64,000 nt of DNA from the NCBI RefSeq assembly GCF_009806575.1, contig NZ_CP047095.1, positions 3,352,001 through 3,416,000 of the forward strand. Reading direction: 5' to 3'. Shown here in pieces: positions 26,273 to 34,638 of the stretch; positions within the stretch are counted from its first letter, which is position 1; the number at the start of each line of letters is the position of its first letter. This DNA is from Rossellomorea marisflavi (GTDB lineage Bacteria; Bacillota; Bacilli; Bacillales; Bacillaceae_B). The notes beneath the pieces are model-generated. The model ran no database searches and had not been told where the DNA came from. It saw only the letters and a list, made by a program, of their open reading frames with translations. Made by a program: the position numbers and the translations under genes.

Positions 26273-27061
26273 ATGCGCCTCATATCCATATGCCCCAACA
26301 ATACAGAGTTGATCGACGAACTCGGCCTCACCCCGCACCTTGTGGCGGTTGATGACTACTCTGATCATCCGGAATCCGTCTTATCCCTGCCAAGGCTCGG
26401 CCCCGATCTATCCATCGATATGGATCGGGTCGAAAGCCTTCAACCCGATCTTGTCCTTGCATCGCTGAGCGTACCGGGAATGGAGAAGAATATCGACGAG
26501 CTTGAGAGACGTGGTATTCCCCACCTTACGCTGAACCCCCAGAGCTTCAAGGATATAGCGGATGATCTCCTTTCCATCGGGCGCGCATGCGGAATGGACG
26601 AATCCGACGTGTTGAATAAGCGCGGTCACTTCCTTCAAAAAGTCGAAGAATTGAAGGCCATCGGTCAAGGCATCACCAATCGCCCTTCCTTGTACTGGGA
26701 ATGGTGGCCAAAGCCGGTCTTCACGCCCGGCAGGACAAACTGGCTGACGGAGCTGAGTGACATGTGCGGGGCCGTAAACCTCTTCCGTGACGTCGAACTG
26801 GCGAGCGTCCAGACAGACTGGGAAGATGTCCTGGCAAGGGATCCTGATTATATATGCCTCGCGTGGGTGGGCGTGCGGCAGGATAAAGTAAAACCGGAAC
26901 TGATCAAAAAGAGACCCGGCTGGACCTCCCTGAAGGCGGTTCAGGATGAACGGATCCTCGTACTGGAGGAAGCCTTCTACTGCAGGCCATCCCCACTCCT
27001 TTTAAAAGGTGCCGTCAAGCTTGCAAAAATCCTGCATCCTGACGAATACGCCCATATGTAA
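26273..27061 (+). CDS. Cobalamin-binding-like (BtuF/periplasmic-binding fold) protein without signal peptide
   Basis: 262 residues. Helical-backbone substrate-binding fold: RLISICPNNTELIDELGLTPHLVAVDDYSDHP, SLPRLGPDLSIDMDRVESLQPDLVLAS, LYWEWWPKPVFTPGRTNWLTELSDMCGAVNLF. This matches the BtuF/FecB cluster. Unlike transporter binding proteins it has no signal peptide or lipobox, and no ABC permease lies nearby. The start ATG follows AGGAGGGATG, so the leader is not missed upstream. It may be cytosolic. It is likely co-transcribed with yuiD. Ligand unknown. Confidence 0.8.
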   Translation: MRLISICPNNTELIDELGLTPHLVAVDDYSDHPESVLSLPRLGPDLSIDMDRVESLQPDLVLASLSVPGMEKNIDELERRGIPHLTLNPQSFKDIADDLLSIGRACGMDESDVLNKRGHFLQKVEELKAIGQGITNRPSLYWEWWPKPVFTPGRTNWLTELSDMCGAVNLFRDVELASVQTDWEDVLARDPDYICLAWVGVRQDKVKPELIKKRPGWTSLKAVQDERILVLEEAFYCRPSPLLLKGAVKLAKILHPDEYAHM

Positions 27062-27089
27062 GCAGAGGGATCCATCATTCCCGCACAAG

Positions 27090-27123
27090 ACAAGACCGGC
27101 AGGAGCCCCTGCCGGTCTTGTCT
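27090..27123. terminator. Bidirectional terminator before yuiC
   Basis: ACAAGACCGGCAGG pairs with CCTGCCGGTCTTGT, loop AGCC. Confidence 0.85.
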
Positions 27124-27127
27124 TTAG

Positions 27128-27817
27128 TCATTCTTTCTCAGGTGAAAGGATTTGATTCCTGAATACCTGCATCGTTTTATTTTCATTCAGCTTGGTCAGC
27201 TGCTCTTCTGTGAGCTTACCTGAACCGACTTCGATGATGTATACATCAAGGGTTTTCTTCCCCCACTCTGCATACACCTCAGCGACTGTATCATAGTACA
27301 AGTCGAGCTTGTTTCCCTTGATGGCACTCCCGGTGTCGGCGACCACCCCGAATCCATAGTCAGGGATGTACAGCACCGTCCCGATCGGAAAGACCGTCGT
27401 GTCAGCCGCTATGGTCGAATAAAGGTCACGCTTCACCTTGACGCCGGAGTATGTAATGCCATAGCCCGGGTGGCCGGGACTCTTCCCCGTTGACTCCACC
27501 CCTGCCGTATAGCCCGTGGCGACGACAGTATGCTTCTTATATTGATCCCAATTCAGCCCGTTCAGGGTGACTGGTTTGTCTTTCACAGGTTTACTCGATG
27601 AAATCTGGGTTTTGGTACCGCTCACTTTCTTAAGGACCTTTGCAGTCATGCCTAATTGATTGATCTCGTGTTCCCCCCGTCCGGCATTCTCCATCTGGGT
27701 CTCCCACCACGCTTTGAGGGTTGCCGCCTTGACGCCCGATACCGATTGGAATGTCGTCTCAAGGGCAAAAATGAACAATAGGACCATCAAAAGTCGTTTG
27801 CTCCAATTCTTAATCAT
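27128..27817 (-). CDS. yuiC: YuiC, exported 3D-domain muralytic protein
   Basis: 229 residues from ATG 27817, nine bases after GGAGG. N-terminal signal sequence ([31 protein letters not shown]). The C-terminal 3D domain (about 120-215) has the ATGYTAG start, [41 protein letters not shown] with the three conserved Asp of the lytic transglycosylase-like Sps/MltA core. In B. subtilis YuiC is a stationary-phase muralytic enzyme. Acts on peptidoglycan outside the membrane. Length agrees with B. subtilis (218 aa). Confidence 0.9.
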   Translation of the reverse strand: MIKNWSKRLLMVLLFIFALETTFQSVSGVKAATLKAWWETQMENAGRGEHEINQLGMTAKVLKKVSGTKTQISSSKPVKDKPVTLNGLNWDQYKKHTVVATGYTAGVESTGKSPGHPGYGITYSGVKVKRDLYSTIAADTTVFPIGTVLYIPDYGFGVVADTGSAIKGNKLDLYYDTVAEVYAEWGKKTLDVYIIEVGSGKLTEEQLTKLNENKTMQVFRNQILSPEKE

Positions 27818-27926
27818 GTATACACTCCTCCCACCCTTATTCCTTCCCATCCTGGAGGGCATGTATTCATAAATTGATAAAATAATCGAATTATCTCAAA
27901 AATTGGAAGCGAAAAACATGAAAAAA

Positions 27927-27962
27927 GCCCGCCATCCGGAATTCTCCCAGACGAACGGACTG
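27927..27962 (-). terminator. Possible terminator of yuiB
   Basis: Minus-strand GTCCG...CGGGC imperfect stem, with a T6 run after it, immediately downstream of the yuiB stop. Confidence 0.55.
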
Positions 27963-27964
27963 TC

Positions 27965-28282
27965 TTAAAACATTCGATATCCCTTTGATCTCAATATCCT
28001 CATGACGATCCCTGAAAGGACCGCACCTACTAAACCGCTTCCAAGAATCAGCAGATCGGCAGAAGCCAAATGACTGATCCTTCTCCCTAGTTCAGGGAAC
28101 GCTTCCCCCGCGTTTCTGAAATAGTCGATGAAACGCACTTCATCCACGATGAAAATGACGATGATCGGATAGATGATGGTCATGATCCATGTCATTCGAA
28201 GCAGCATATTGAGCAAAAAACCGATTCCGAAGAACAGGACCAGAAACAGAAGCATTGAAATCAAGATGACGTGTATTGGCAT
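27965..28282 (-). CDS. yuiB: YuiB, small membrane protein
   Basis: 105 residues from ATG 28282 behind GGGGGTGGGG; this gives exactly the length I recall for B. subtilis YuiB. Three hydrophobic helices (about 3-25, 29-45 and 75-97) are separated by a polar loop with an acidic/basic mix (DEVRFIDYFRNAGEAFPELGRR). Function unknown. A longer reading from 28345 lacks a ribosome binding site. Confidence 0.75.
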   Translation of the reverse strand: MPIHVILISMLLFLVLFFGIGFLLNMLLRMTWIMTIIYPIIVIFIVDEVRFIDYFRNAGEAFPELGRRISHLASADLLILGSGLVGAVLSGIVMRILRSKGYRMF

Positions 28283-28434
28283 TTCCCCACCCCCATCTAA
28301 CACTGGCTCCCTTGGCGTTTCACGCCTGATATAGGAGCCAAACACTATTGTTAAGTGTACTGAATGTTGATGGAAGCGTCAATAAGACGAAGGAAAATTT
28401 CGACATTATTCACAAAATCACCACAACTGGTGGA

Positions 28435-28557
28435 CTATTTTTGCTTGCCGCTTCCACTGCAGCAAGGACAGGTTTCAGATCCGCCCAATACCAGCTGGAA
28501 ATACCCTTTTCCCGAACAGTATTCACATGATTTTGTCTTCGTTGTACCAGCTCTCAT
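28435..28557 (-). CDS. yuiA: YuiA, 40-residue DnaJ-like zinc-finger protein
   Basis: ATG at 28557 follows AAAGGAGAG; stop TAG at 28435-28437. The 40-residue product contains two CxxCxGxG-type halves, CEYCSGKGYF and CPCCSGSGK, i.e. half of a DnaJ-type zinc finger. The intervening QLVLGGSET is conserved as I remember it in YuiA of B. subtilis. It probably binds one Zn2+ and may serve in protein or redox quality control; no function is known. Gene order yuiC-yuiB-yuiA is preserved. Confidence 0.85.
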   Translation of the reverse strand: MRAGTTKTKSCEYCSGKGYFQLVLGGSETCPCCSGSGKQK

Positions 28558-28741
28558 CGAATCTCTCCTTTGATTTCTTAATTTTCTGATAATATATCAT
28601 CTTTTCTGATTCATGAAAAGGTTCCTATGAGGGGATGTACACCGAAGAAAGCGAATACATTTTATGTTTACTTTAAATATCTCAATATTTCAAAAAGTTT
28701 GTTAGCTTCTTTCACAAAAACCTTTCCTTACTAGGAGCGTT

Positions 28742-29518
28742 TTATTTCACGGCCTTCCAGATCGTCCATCTGTCCTTTTCCTCCAGTGGTCCATTTACGG
28801 ATATCTTTTCGTTCAGCATCCCGACAAGCCGCTCCAACTCCTTGTCATCCAGATCAAATAAGATGCTTCTCCCTGTTCGATTCCTTATATCCTCCAGCAA
28901 GGGTTCCTTGGATTCATACAGAGCCCTCGTTTCCCAAAAAACGATTTCTTCAATTGTATTGAATCCAGCCGACTTCAGTGCCTCGATAACCTGATTGCTC
29001 TGAGGCCGGTGGCTTTCTTCCTTTTCCCTTAGCTTCGGAAACAACTCCATGATGTATCCGCGAATATGATGGGTACTCCCCTCTTGAAAACAGTCTTCAC
29101 GGGTACGGTCCTGGACGATCAGCGTCCCTCCCTTTTGCAGCACCCTGAAGGCTTCGGCAAAACACGCTTCCACATCATCCACGTGATGAATCAATGCTCT
29201 CTCGAGGACCAGGTCCTGGCTGTCCGACTTCAGCCCTGTCGAGTAAGCACTGCCATGATGGTACGACAGATTCTCATATCCCTCACTATGCTCCACTGCT
29301 CCTTTGAGCATGGCTTCTGAAAAATCGACCCCGGTCACTTCAGGTATCCCCATTCCGGCCAGCACCCTCGAATAGATCCCTCCCCCGCAACCGATATCTG
29401 CTGCACTCCCAATCCTTTCGATCGGAACGAGACTTTTTATCAAAGTACGCCAAGAATCATGCACTTCCCTTCTGGCATAGCATCCTTCCAAGTTCCTGTC
29501 ATGGAAATCAATCCCCAT
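28742..29518 (-). CDS. SAM-dependent class I methyltransferase
   Basis: 258 residues from ATG 29518 behind GGAGGTG; a GTG at 29533 lies in that site. Class I Rossmann methyltransferase: motif I AADIGCGGGIYSRVLA, VTGVDFSEAMLKGA, DLVLERALIHHVDD and VLQKGGTLIVQDR. Substrate unknown; resembles small-molecule/UbiE-like enzymes. Not present at this location in B. subtilis as I recall, so it may be a lineage-specific gain. A stretch of about 180 AT-rich bases separates it from yuiA. Confidence 0.85.
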   Translation of the reverse strand: MGIDFHDRNLEGCYARREVHDSWRTLIKSLVPIERIGSAADIGCGGGIYSRVLAGMGIPEVTGVDFSEAMLKGAVEHSEGYENLSYHHGSAYSTGLKSDSQDLVLERALIHHVDDVEACFAEAFRVLQKGGTLIVQDRTREDCFQEGSTHHIRGYIMELFPKLREKEESHRPQSNQVIEALKSAGFNTIEEIVFWETRALYESKEPLLEDIRNRTGRSILFDLDDKELERLVGMLNEKISVNGPLEEKDRWTIWKAVK

Positions 29519-29627
29519 GTCAATCACCTCCACTTACCAATTTACTCCGTTTCATTCCGTGTTGAAATGACGAAACCGTTATGACAAGTGATCGTAAATG
29601 GTTATGAGGAGCGTTTCTACATAAAAA

Positions 29628-29655
29628 AAAGCGGAGCATCTGCGCTCCGCTTTTT
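29628..29655 (-). terminator. Terminator of yumB
   Basis: AAAGCGGAGC-ATCTGC-GCTCCGCTTT; T run on the minus strand. Confidence 0.9.
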
Positions 29656-29667
29656 CAGCCAATCGGC

Positions 29668-30885
29668 TTAGAAAAATTTGAATTTCCCTTTTTTGAATAC
29701 GAGTGATGGTCCGCCTACCATGAATAGTGAACGGTTATCGATCACTTTTTTCATGAATGAAGCTTTCACACCAGTCAGTTTCTTACCGTAAACCACACCG
29801 ATGGCATCGTCTTCACCCAGTGAGCAGACGGTACCTTTGATGTCCGGCTTGAAGTTTTCCAGCTGATCTTTCCCGTGAACAAGTGCTGCGATGTTGCGTG
29901 CACATGTTTCCCCTTGCTGCATGGCGATCTGTGCAGTCGGAGGATAAGGGCGTTCTGTTTCTTCGTTGATCATGAGTGAGCAGTCTCCGAGGACGAAGAT
30001 ATCGTCATGTCCAGGTGCGCGAAGGTCAAGGTTGACTTTGACACGGGCACGCATGTTCTCGATGCCTGATTTCTCAATGAGGGAGCTTCCGCGTACGCCT
30101 GCTGCCCATACGATGGTACCGGCTTTCAGTTCTTCGATTTCATCTTCGCTTTTCGCAATGAGGACACTGCCTTCTCTTGCTTCTTTAAGCGGAGTTCCGA
30201 TCGAGAATTCTACGCCTTTCTTCTCAAGTGCCGCACGAGCGTATTTCACTAGTTCCGGATCGAATCCAGGAAGGATCATCGGAGCAGCTTCCACACAGAC
30301 GATGCGTACTTTCTTCTGGTCGATATCGTACTCTTTGCAGAGCTCAGGGACACGGTTACCAAGCTCACCAAGGAACTCGATTCCTGTGAATCCGGCACCA
30401 CCGACGACGATCGTCAAGCGCTCATCGTTAATTTCGCCTTCTGCTTTGTACGTAGCGAATTGAAGATCGATATGGTCACGGATCTGACGTGCACCATTCA
30501 CATTTGAGATCGTGAACGCATGCTCGTGAAGACCTTGGATACCGAATGTTTCAGCTTCTGCACCAAGTCCGATCACAAGGTAGTCATACTCGACATCACC
30601 TTGGTCCGTTACGACCTTCTTCTCTTCTACTTTGATATCTTCAACAGATGCTTGAAGGAAGTTGACCTTGCTTGTATTGACCACACCTTTGATATCGTAG
30701 CGTACACGATCATGATGCAGCGTACCAGCTGATGCTTCATGCAACCATGTTGTTTCATAGTGATAATCATTTTTATTCACTAGGATAATTTCTGCGTCAT
30801 TCGTACCCAATTGTTTTTGAAGACGGGTAACCGTCATCAATCCAGCGTAACCTGCACCTAAAACGACAACTCTTGGCTTTCTCAA
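29668..30885 (-). CDS. yumB: Type II NADH dehydrogenase-like flavoprotein YumB
   Basis: 405 residues from TTG 30885, giving [17 protein letters not shown] as in B. subtilis YumB; an in-frame ATG at 30900 overlaps the AAAGGTGG site. Two dinucleotide-binding folds: FAD GAGYAGL near residue 8 and [19 protein letters not shown] near 165. Also [28 protein letters not shown] and the C-terminal membrane-associating tail [11 protein letters not shown]. It transfers electrons from NADH to the quinone pool without proton pumping. Divergent from yumC; a Rex-like site lies in the shared upstream region. Confidence 0.92.
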   Translation of the reverse strand: MRKPRVVVLGAGYAGLMTVTRLQKQLGTNDAEIILVNKNDYHYETTWLHEASAGTLHHDRVRYDIKGVVNTSKVNFLQASVEDIKVEEKKVVTDQGDVEYDYLVIGLGAEAETFGIQGLHEHAFTISNVNGARQIRDHIDLQFATYKAEGEINDERLTIVVGGAGFTGIEFLGELGNRVPELCKEYDIDQKKVRIVCVEAAPMILPGFDPELVKYARAALEKKGVEFSIGTPLKEAREGSVLIAKSEDEIEELKAGTIVWAAGVRGSSLIEKSGIENMRARVKVNLDLRAPGHDDIFVLGDCSLMINEETERPYPPTAQIAMQQGETCARNIAALVHGKDQLENFKPDIKGTVCSLGEDDAIGVVYGKKLTGVKASFMKKVIDNRSLFMVGGPSLVFKKGKFKFF

Positions 30886-31328
30886 CTGAATCACATCCAC
30901 CTTTTATTTAGATTTGTGTCGGATGGTATTAGAATCCTCCACATGATAGGTTTTTATCCCGTCAGTCTCATCCATCTTCTTTTCCCTGGACAGATGGGAA
31001 TCAAACGGCACAACACCTTTATTAAAACGGTAATGAATAATATAAAGACAAAGGAACAAGAAAGTATGTGACATCTTTCACGAACTAGGACATAAGGCCG
31101 CGAAAATTGTCATAAATCCTTAACAATACGTCCATATAACATAATATGCTTTTTACTGCGGTTTTTCAAGATATTAAGGCTAAATAATAAACTTAAGAAT
31201 ATTGGAAAAACGACGGTTTTCTCATTCATAAGTCTGAATTATCGCTTGCCCCATTTCAAATCATAGGAAGAATGGAATGGCGTATGATAGAATACGTTAT
31301 AATAAATGAAATTTCGGAGGGATCGCAA
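30886..31328. promoter_or_regulatory. Divergent yumB-yumC regulatory region
   Basis: 443 bases with no ORF that has a ribosome binding site. It holds the Rex-like site at 31066-31084. The rest is AT-rich and presumably contains both promoters. Confidence 0.55.
31066..31084. promoter_or_regulatory. Rex-like redox-sensor binding site
   Basis: ATGTGACATCTTTCACGAA agrees at 16 of 19 positions with the Rex consensus WWGTGAAATATTTCACAWW. It is about 180 bp upstream of yumB, an NADH dehydrogenase gene. NADH/NAD+ control would make sense, but this is a consensus match only. Confidence 0.45.
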
Positions 31329-32327
31329 GTGAAGGAAGATCAAAAAGTTTACGATATCACGGTCATCGGCGGAGGTCCTACAGGGTTGTTCACGGCCTTC
31401 TACGGCGGAATGAGGAAAGCATCCGTCAAAATCATCGAAAGCCTGCCCCAGCTCGGCGGACAACTCGCCACCCTTTATCCTGAAAAGTACATATATGATG
31501 TTGCCGGATTTCCTAAGGTAAAGGCACAGGACCTGGTCAACAACCTGAAGGAACAGATGTCGAAGTTCGAAACGACGATCTGCCTCGAACAGGCGGTCGA
31601 ACAAGTCGAGAAGCAGGGCGACGGCTGCTTCAAACTGACGACAGATAAAGAAATCCATTACTCAAGGACCATCATCATCACGGCCGGGAACGGAGCGTTC
31701 CAGCCGAGGCGCCTGGAGCTTGAAGGGGCACTGGAATACGAAGGGAAAAACCTTCATTATTTCGTGGATAATCTTGAATACTTCCGCGGCAAAAACGTCG
31801 CCATCTGCGGTGGCGGGGACTCTGCAGTCGACTGGGCGCTCATGCTCGAGCCGGTGGCAAGCAAGGTACAGCTCATCCACCGCAGGGACAAATTCCGCGC
31901 TCACGAGCACAGTGTCGAGCTTCTGGAACAATCGAGCGTCGAACTCAAGACCCCGTTCGTTCCATCCGATCTGGTGGCAGATGGAGAACGCATCAACCAG
32001 CTTGTTCTCGATAAGGTGAAAAGCGAGGAAAAAGAAGTGATCGACTTCGACGAATTAATCGTGAACTTCGGTTTCGTCTCATCCCTCGGTCCGATCAAAG
32101 ACTGGGGTCTGGATATTGAGAAAAATTCCATCGTGGTGAACTCCCGCATGGAGACGAATATCCCGGGAATTTATGCTGCTGGTGATATCAGCACGTATGA
32201 CGGAAAGGTCAAGCTGATCGCAAGCGGATTCGGCGAAGCGCCTACTGCCGTCAACAATGCCAAGGCCTTCATGGATCCGAAGGCACGTGTACAGCCTCTT
32301 CACAGTACCTCTATGTTCAATGATTGA
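31329..32327 (+). CDS. yumC: Ferredoxin/flavodoxin-NADP+ reductase 2 (YumC)
   Basis: 332 residues from GTG 31329, eight bases after GGAGGG; this equals B. subtilis YumC in length. Thioredoxin-reductase-like flavoprotein lacking the CxxC pair: [22 protein letters not shown] (FAD), [14 protein letters not shown] (NADPH), [29 protein letters not shown]. It reduces ferredoxin or flavodoxin with NADPH and is essential in B. subtilis. The C-terminal SMFND tail covers the flavin. Monocistronic. Confidence 0.95.
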   Translation: MKEDQKVYDITVIGGGPTGLFTAFYGGMRKASVKIIESLPQLGGQLATLYPEKYIYDVAGFPKVKAQDLVNNLKEQMSKFETTICLEQAVEQVEKQGDGCFKLTTDKEIHYSRTIIITAGNGAFQPRRLELEGALEYEGKNLHYFVDNLEYFRGKNVAICGGGDSAVDWALMLEPVASKVQLIHRRDKFRAHEHSVELLEQSSVELKTPFVPSDLVADGERINQLVLDKVKSEEKEVIDFDELIVNFGFVSSLGPIKDWGLDIEKNSIVVNSRMETNIPGIYAAGDISTYDGKVKLIASGFGEAPTAVNNAKAFMDPKARVQPLHSTSMFND

Positions 32328-32334
32328 CCCTAGG

Positions 32335-32370
32335 AAGGGCAGCAGGGAAACACCCTGCTGCCCTTTTTTT
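32335..32370 (+). terminator. Terminator of yumC
   Basis: AAGGGCAGCAGGG / CCCTGCTGCCCTT stem, AAACA loop, T7 run. Confidence 0.92.
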
Positions 32371-32434
32371 GTTTAATCGGGGCGCCTTCGGGTAAAAAAT
32401 ATGTATGAATCCATTTAGAAAGGGAGATCAATCA

Positions 32435-33076
32435 ATGAATGTATTAGTGATTGGAGCCAACGGTCATACCGGCCGTCTCATCGTAAAGGAACTCGCTCAA
32501 AGTGAGCAGCACTTCGTCAAGGCGATGATCCGCAAGACCGAACAGGCAGAAGAGATGGAGAACCTCGGCGCAAGGCCGATTGTCGCCGATCTTGAAGGGG
32601 ACTTCTCCTATGCCCTCGATAACGTGAACGCCGTCATCTTTGCAGCAGGAAGCGGCGGAAGCACCGGAGATGACAAGACCCGCGCCGTTGATCGGGAGGG
32701 CGCCATTAAAGCCATCGACTTCGCGAAAGAGAAAGGCATCGAACGGTTCGTGATGCTCAGTTCCATGGGGGCCGACAACCCATCAAACGGACCTGAAGGC
32801 CTTCAATACTATCTTGAAGCCAAAGGGATCGCCGACGAACACCTCAAAGAGAGCGGGCTGAATTATACGATCGTCCGACCCGGGGCATTGAGCTTTGATC
32901 CTGGTACAGGCAAGATCACTGCTTCCGATTCCATCGCAGACAAAAGCAATGATATCCCCCGTGAAGACGTGGCAAAGGTGATCGTCGAATCGATCACCAC
33001 AGAGGAAACGTATCACAAAGTATTTGAAATACTCGGTGGGGACGTACCGGTTGAGCAAGCACTCAAGACAATATGA
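32435..33076 (+). CDS. NAD(P)-binding SDR-like protein (YhfK/NmrA type)
   Basis: 213 residues from ATG 32435 behind AAAGGGAG; the ATG at 32405 has no site. Atypical short-chain dehydrogenase: GANGHTGRLI dinucleotide motif, GSGGSTGDDKTRAVDREGAIKAIDFAKEKGIERFVMLSS, and YTIVRPGALSFDPGTG. It resembles B. subtilis YhfK. The usual YxxxK catalytic pair is partly visible as YLEAK. Activity and substrate unknown; cytoplasmic. Confidence 0.85.
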   Translation: MNVLVIGANGHTGRLIVKELAQSEQHFVKAMIRKTEQAEEMENLGARPIVADLEGDFSYALDNVNAVIFAAGSGGSTGDDKTRAVDREGAIKAIDFAKEKGIERFVMLSSMGADNPSNGPEGLQYYLEAKGIADEHLKESGLNYTIVRPGALSFDPGTGKITASDSIADKSNDIPREDVAKVIVESITTEETYHKVFEILGGDVPVEQALKTI

Positions 33077-33082
33077 TTAACG

Positions 33083-33110
33083 GCCGCCTTCATAATGAAG
33101 GCGGCTTTTT
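33083..33110 (+). terminator. Terminator of the SDR-like gene
   Basis: GCCGCCTTC-ATAAT-GAAGGCGGC followed by TTTTT. Confidence 0.9.
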
Positions 33111-33188
33111 CACGCATGGCTGGGTAGGTACCCATGCGGGATCGATTGAATACGATATAGCATTACATCCACTGATTGGGTTGATGAC

Positions 33189-33833
33189 ATGAGCAATGAA
33201 ACCAAAGCCATCTTCGGCGCTTCCGTCACCGCGGTCGGTACCGTCATCGCCGCAGTGGGAGCCACCCCTTTCCGCGTCCTCTCCAAACCGTTCCGACTGG
33301 ATTTGAGTGTTATCGGAAATGTGTTGCAGGGTGTGGGAAATGGAATCGAAGCCGACACCCAAGAACCTTTTTCCCTCGGTCGGATCGGAAATGAAATTCA
33401 ATCCCTCGGAAACTCGACCGTCGTCGCCGGGCTGATCATCAACTTTGACGATGAAACGAAGCAAAAGCTTGTCATCACCGGGAACTGGTTCCAGGCACTA
33501 GGAGGAACCGCTGCCCTCGGACCTGAATTCAGTGAACCCGACCCCGATCTCAACGATGGCCTGTCGATCATCGGGAATATCCTCCAGGTGACCGGGAATT
33601 CCCTCCAGGCCATCAACGGAATCGAGAACCTGAAAAAAAGCAGGATCCAAAAGAAGCTTCAGTATCCTGATGACGGAGACGATGATGACGGAAGCTTCCG
33701 GACCTTCGATGTCGTCGGCAGCTGGATCCAGGCGACGGGTGCCGTCATTTCCCTGATCAGTACCATCGGCATACCCGAATGCAGCCGGTTCGGGTACCTC
33801 GTAAAGGAAGACGATTCGGAAGATTCCACATAA
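33189..33833 (+). CDS. Repetitive glycine/asparagine-patterned protein (DUF6944-like)
   Basis: 214 residues with no signal peptide. It is made of at least five degenerate repeats with a hydrophobic residue, GN, a hydrophobic residue and Q, then GN or GG: LSVIGNVLQGVGNGIEA, LGRIGNEIQSLGNSTVVAG, LVITGNWFQALGGTAAL, LSIIGNILQVTGNSLQA, FDVVGSWIQATGAVISL. An acidic insertion (DDGDDDDG) lies near residue 160 and an acidic tail at the end. The pattern suggests stacked amphipathic elements. I believe it matches a Bacillus repetitive family called DUF6944; role unknown. It is convergent to the erpA fragment and shares its terminator. Confidence 0.65.
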   Translation: MSNETKAIFGASVTAVGTVIAAVGATPFRVLSKPFRLDLSVIGNVLQGVGNGIEADTQEPFSLGRIGNEIQSLGNSTVVAGLIINFDDETKQKLVITGNWFQALGGTAALGPEFSEPDPDLNDGLSIIGNILQVTGNSLQAINGIENLKKSRIQKKLQYPDDGDDDDGSFRTFDVVGSWIQATGAVISLISTIGIPECSRFGYLVKEDDSEDST

Positions 33834-33869
33834 AAACTCCCCTGACCGGAGATCGATCAAGGGAGTTTT
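33833..33869. terminator. Bidirectional terminator at the left border of the erpA-integrated island
   Basis: AAAACTCCC / GGGAGTTTT stem around a 20-base loop, T runs both ways. It probably served the original erpA gene before the island inserted. Confidence 0.75.
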
Positions 33870-33885
33870 GTTGTTTTTATACATA

Positions 33886-33988
33886 AGCATTCCTCAGGCG
33901 TACCTTTATTGTTAGCCGTCACGAACGATGATCCGCACCCGCATGACGCGATGGCATTCGGATTGTCGATGGTGAAGCCTCCGCCCAT
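33886..33988 (-). repeat. Left attachment repeat: erpA 3'-end fragment
   Basis: Copy of erpA codons ending in ...[15 protein letters not shown]. Identical to 35480-35567 over 88 bp, then one mismatch and 14 more matches; weaker similarity continues to about 34001. Upstream of this it encodes KQSLMGGGF where the intact gene has KQSMMGGGF. After the final Cys codon there is no stop, and the frame would continue into the shared terminator. Confidence 0.92.
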
Positions 33989-34277
33989 TAGGGATTGCTT
34001 AAGGATGTTGATATATCAATGTTTACTTGTGTTTTTGAGGATAATAAATTGCAAGCCAACTCGATTGTTAATGTCGTCAACTGAATTATGATCTAAATTT
34101 ACATATAGCTTATGGAAACAATATGATAAAAGCAGGGATACCCATACCCTCGATATTACTCTAATAGGGTACACCTATGTTATCGGTTATCACTATCGAA
34201 ATAAAATACCACAGTTTTTCACTATACATTTTATCGTTTTACCGTACTAAAACACATCTGTGAAGAAGCAGTTACTT
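33989..34277. other. Non-coding left end of the integrated element
   Basis: About 290 AT-rich bases with no ORF carrying a ribosome binding site. TACCCT and AGGGTA form a loose inverted repeat around 34146-34172. Integrase arm sites could lie here but none is recognisable by eye. Confidence 0.5.
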
Positions 34278-34619
34278 TTACCACTCTCTCCATTCTTCAG
34301 TTATGTCTTCTTCGATATCTAACCCAGCTATATTTGCTGATTCAATAATAAAATCACACAGTTCTTCTCTCTCCATTGTTTCAATAAAGTAATCATAATT
34401 ATCATTTAGTTCATTTAAACTGATGACTACTGTTTTAACACATTCCAAGATTTCTTCCTCAATCCGATTATTTCTCAGTTCTTTTAGGCTTTTGATGTAT
34501 GTATCAAGAACCTCATTAGTTGCATTTATATTTTCCTCGGTAAATAGGTCATCATCTTCATCCATTCTTTGTTTCCATTCTACAGTTGGTTTGTTTTTAG
34601 TTAACTCTTCAAAAGTCAT
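34278..34619 (-). CDS. Small acidic orphan protein of the integrated element (possible immunity-type protein)
   Basis: 113 residues, ATG behind TGGAGGATA. Strongly acidic and helical (MTFEELTKNKPTVEWKQRMDEDDDLFTEENI, LNELNDNYDYFIETMEREELCDFI, EDITEEWREW at the C-terminus). No signal peptide or known catalytic motif. The C-terminal pattern REEL..FI...A..AGL..EDITEEWREW recalls small orphan proteins found next to polymorphic toxin genes, but I cannot name a family. It is the only intact cargo gene of the element, about 20 bases downstream of the truncated integrase gene. It might be an immunity or antitoxin protein; this is a guess from context. Confidence 0.7.
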   Translation of the reverse strand: MTFEELTKNKPTVEWKQRMDEDDDLFTEENINATNEVLDTYIKSLKELRNNRIEEEILECVKTVVISLNELNDNYDYFIETMEREELCDFIIESANIAGLDIEEDITEEWREW

Positions 34620-34638
34620 ATTATCCTCCAGAAATTTG

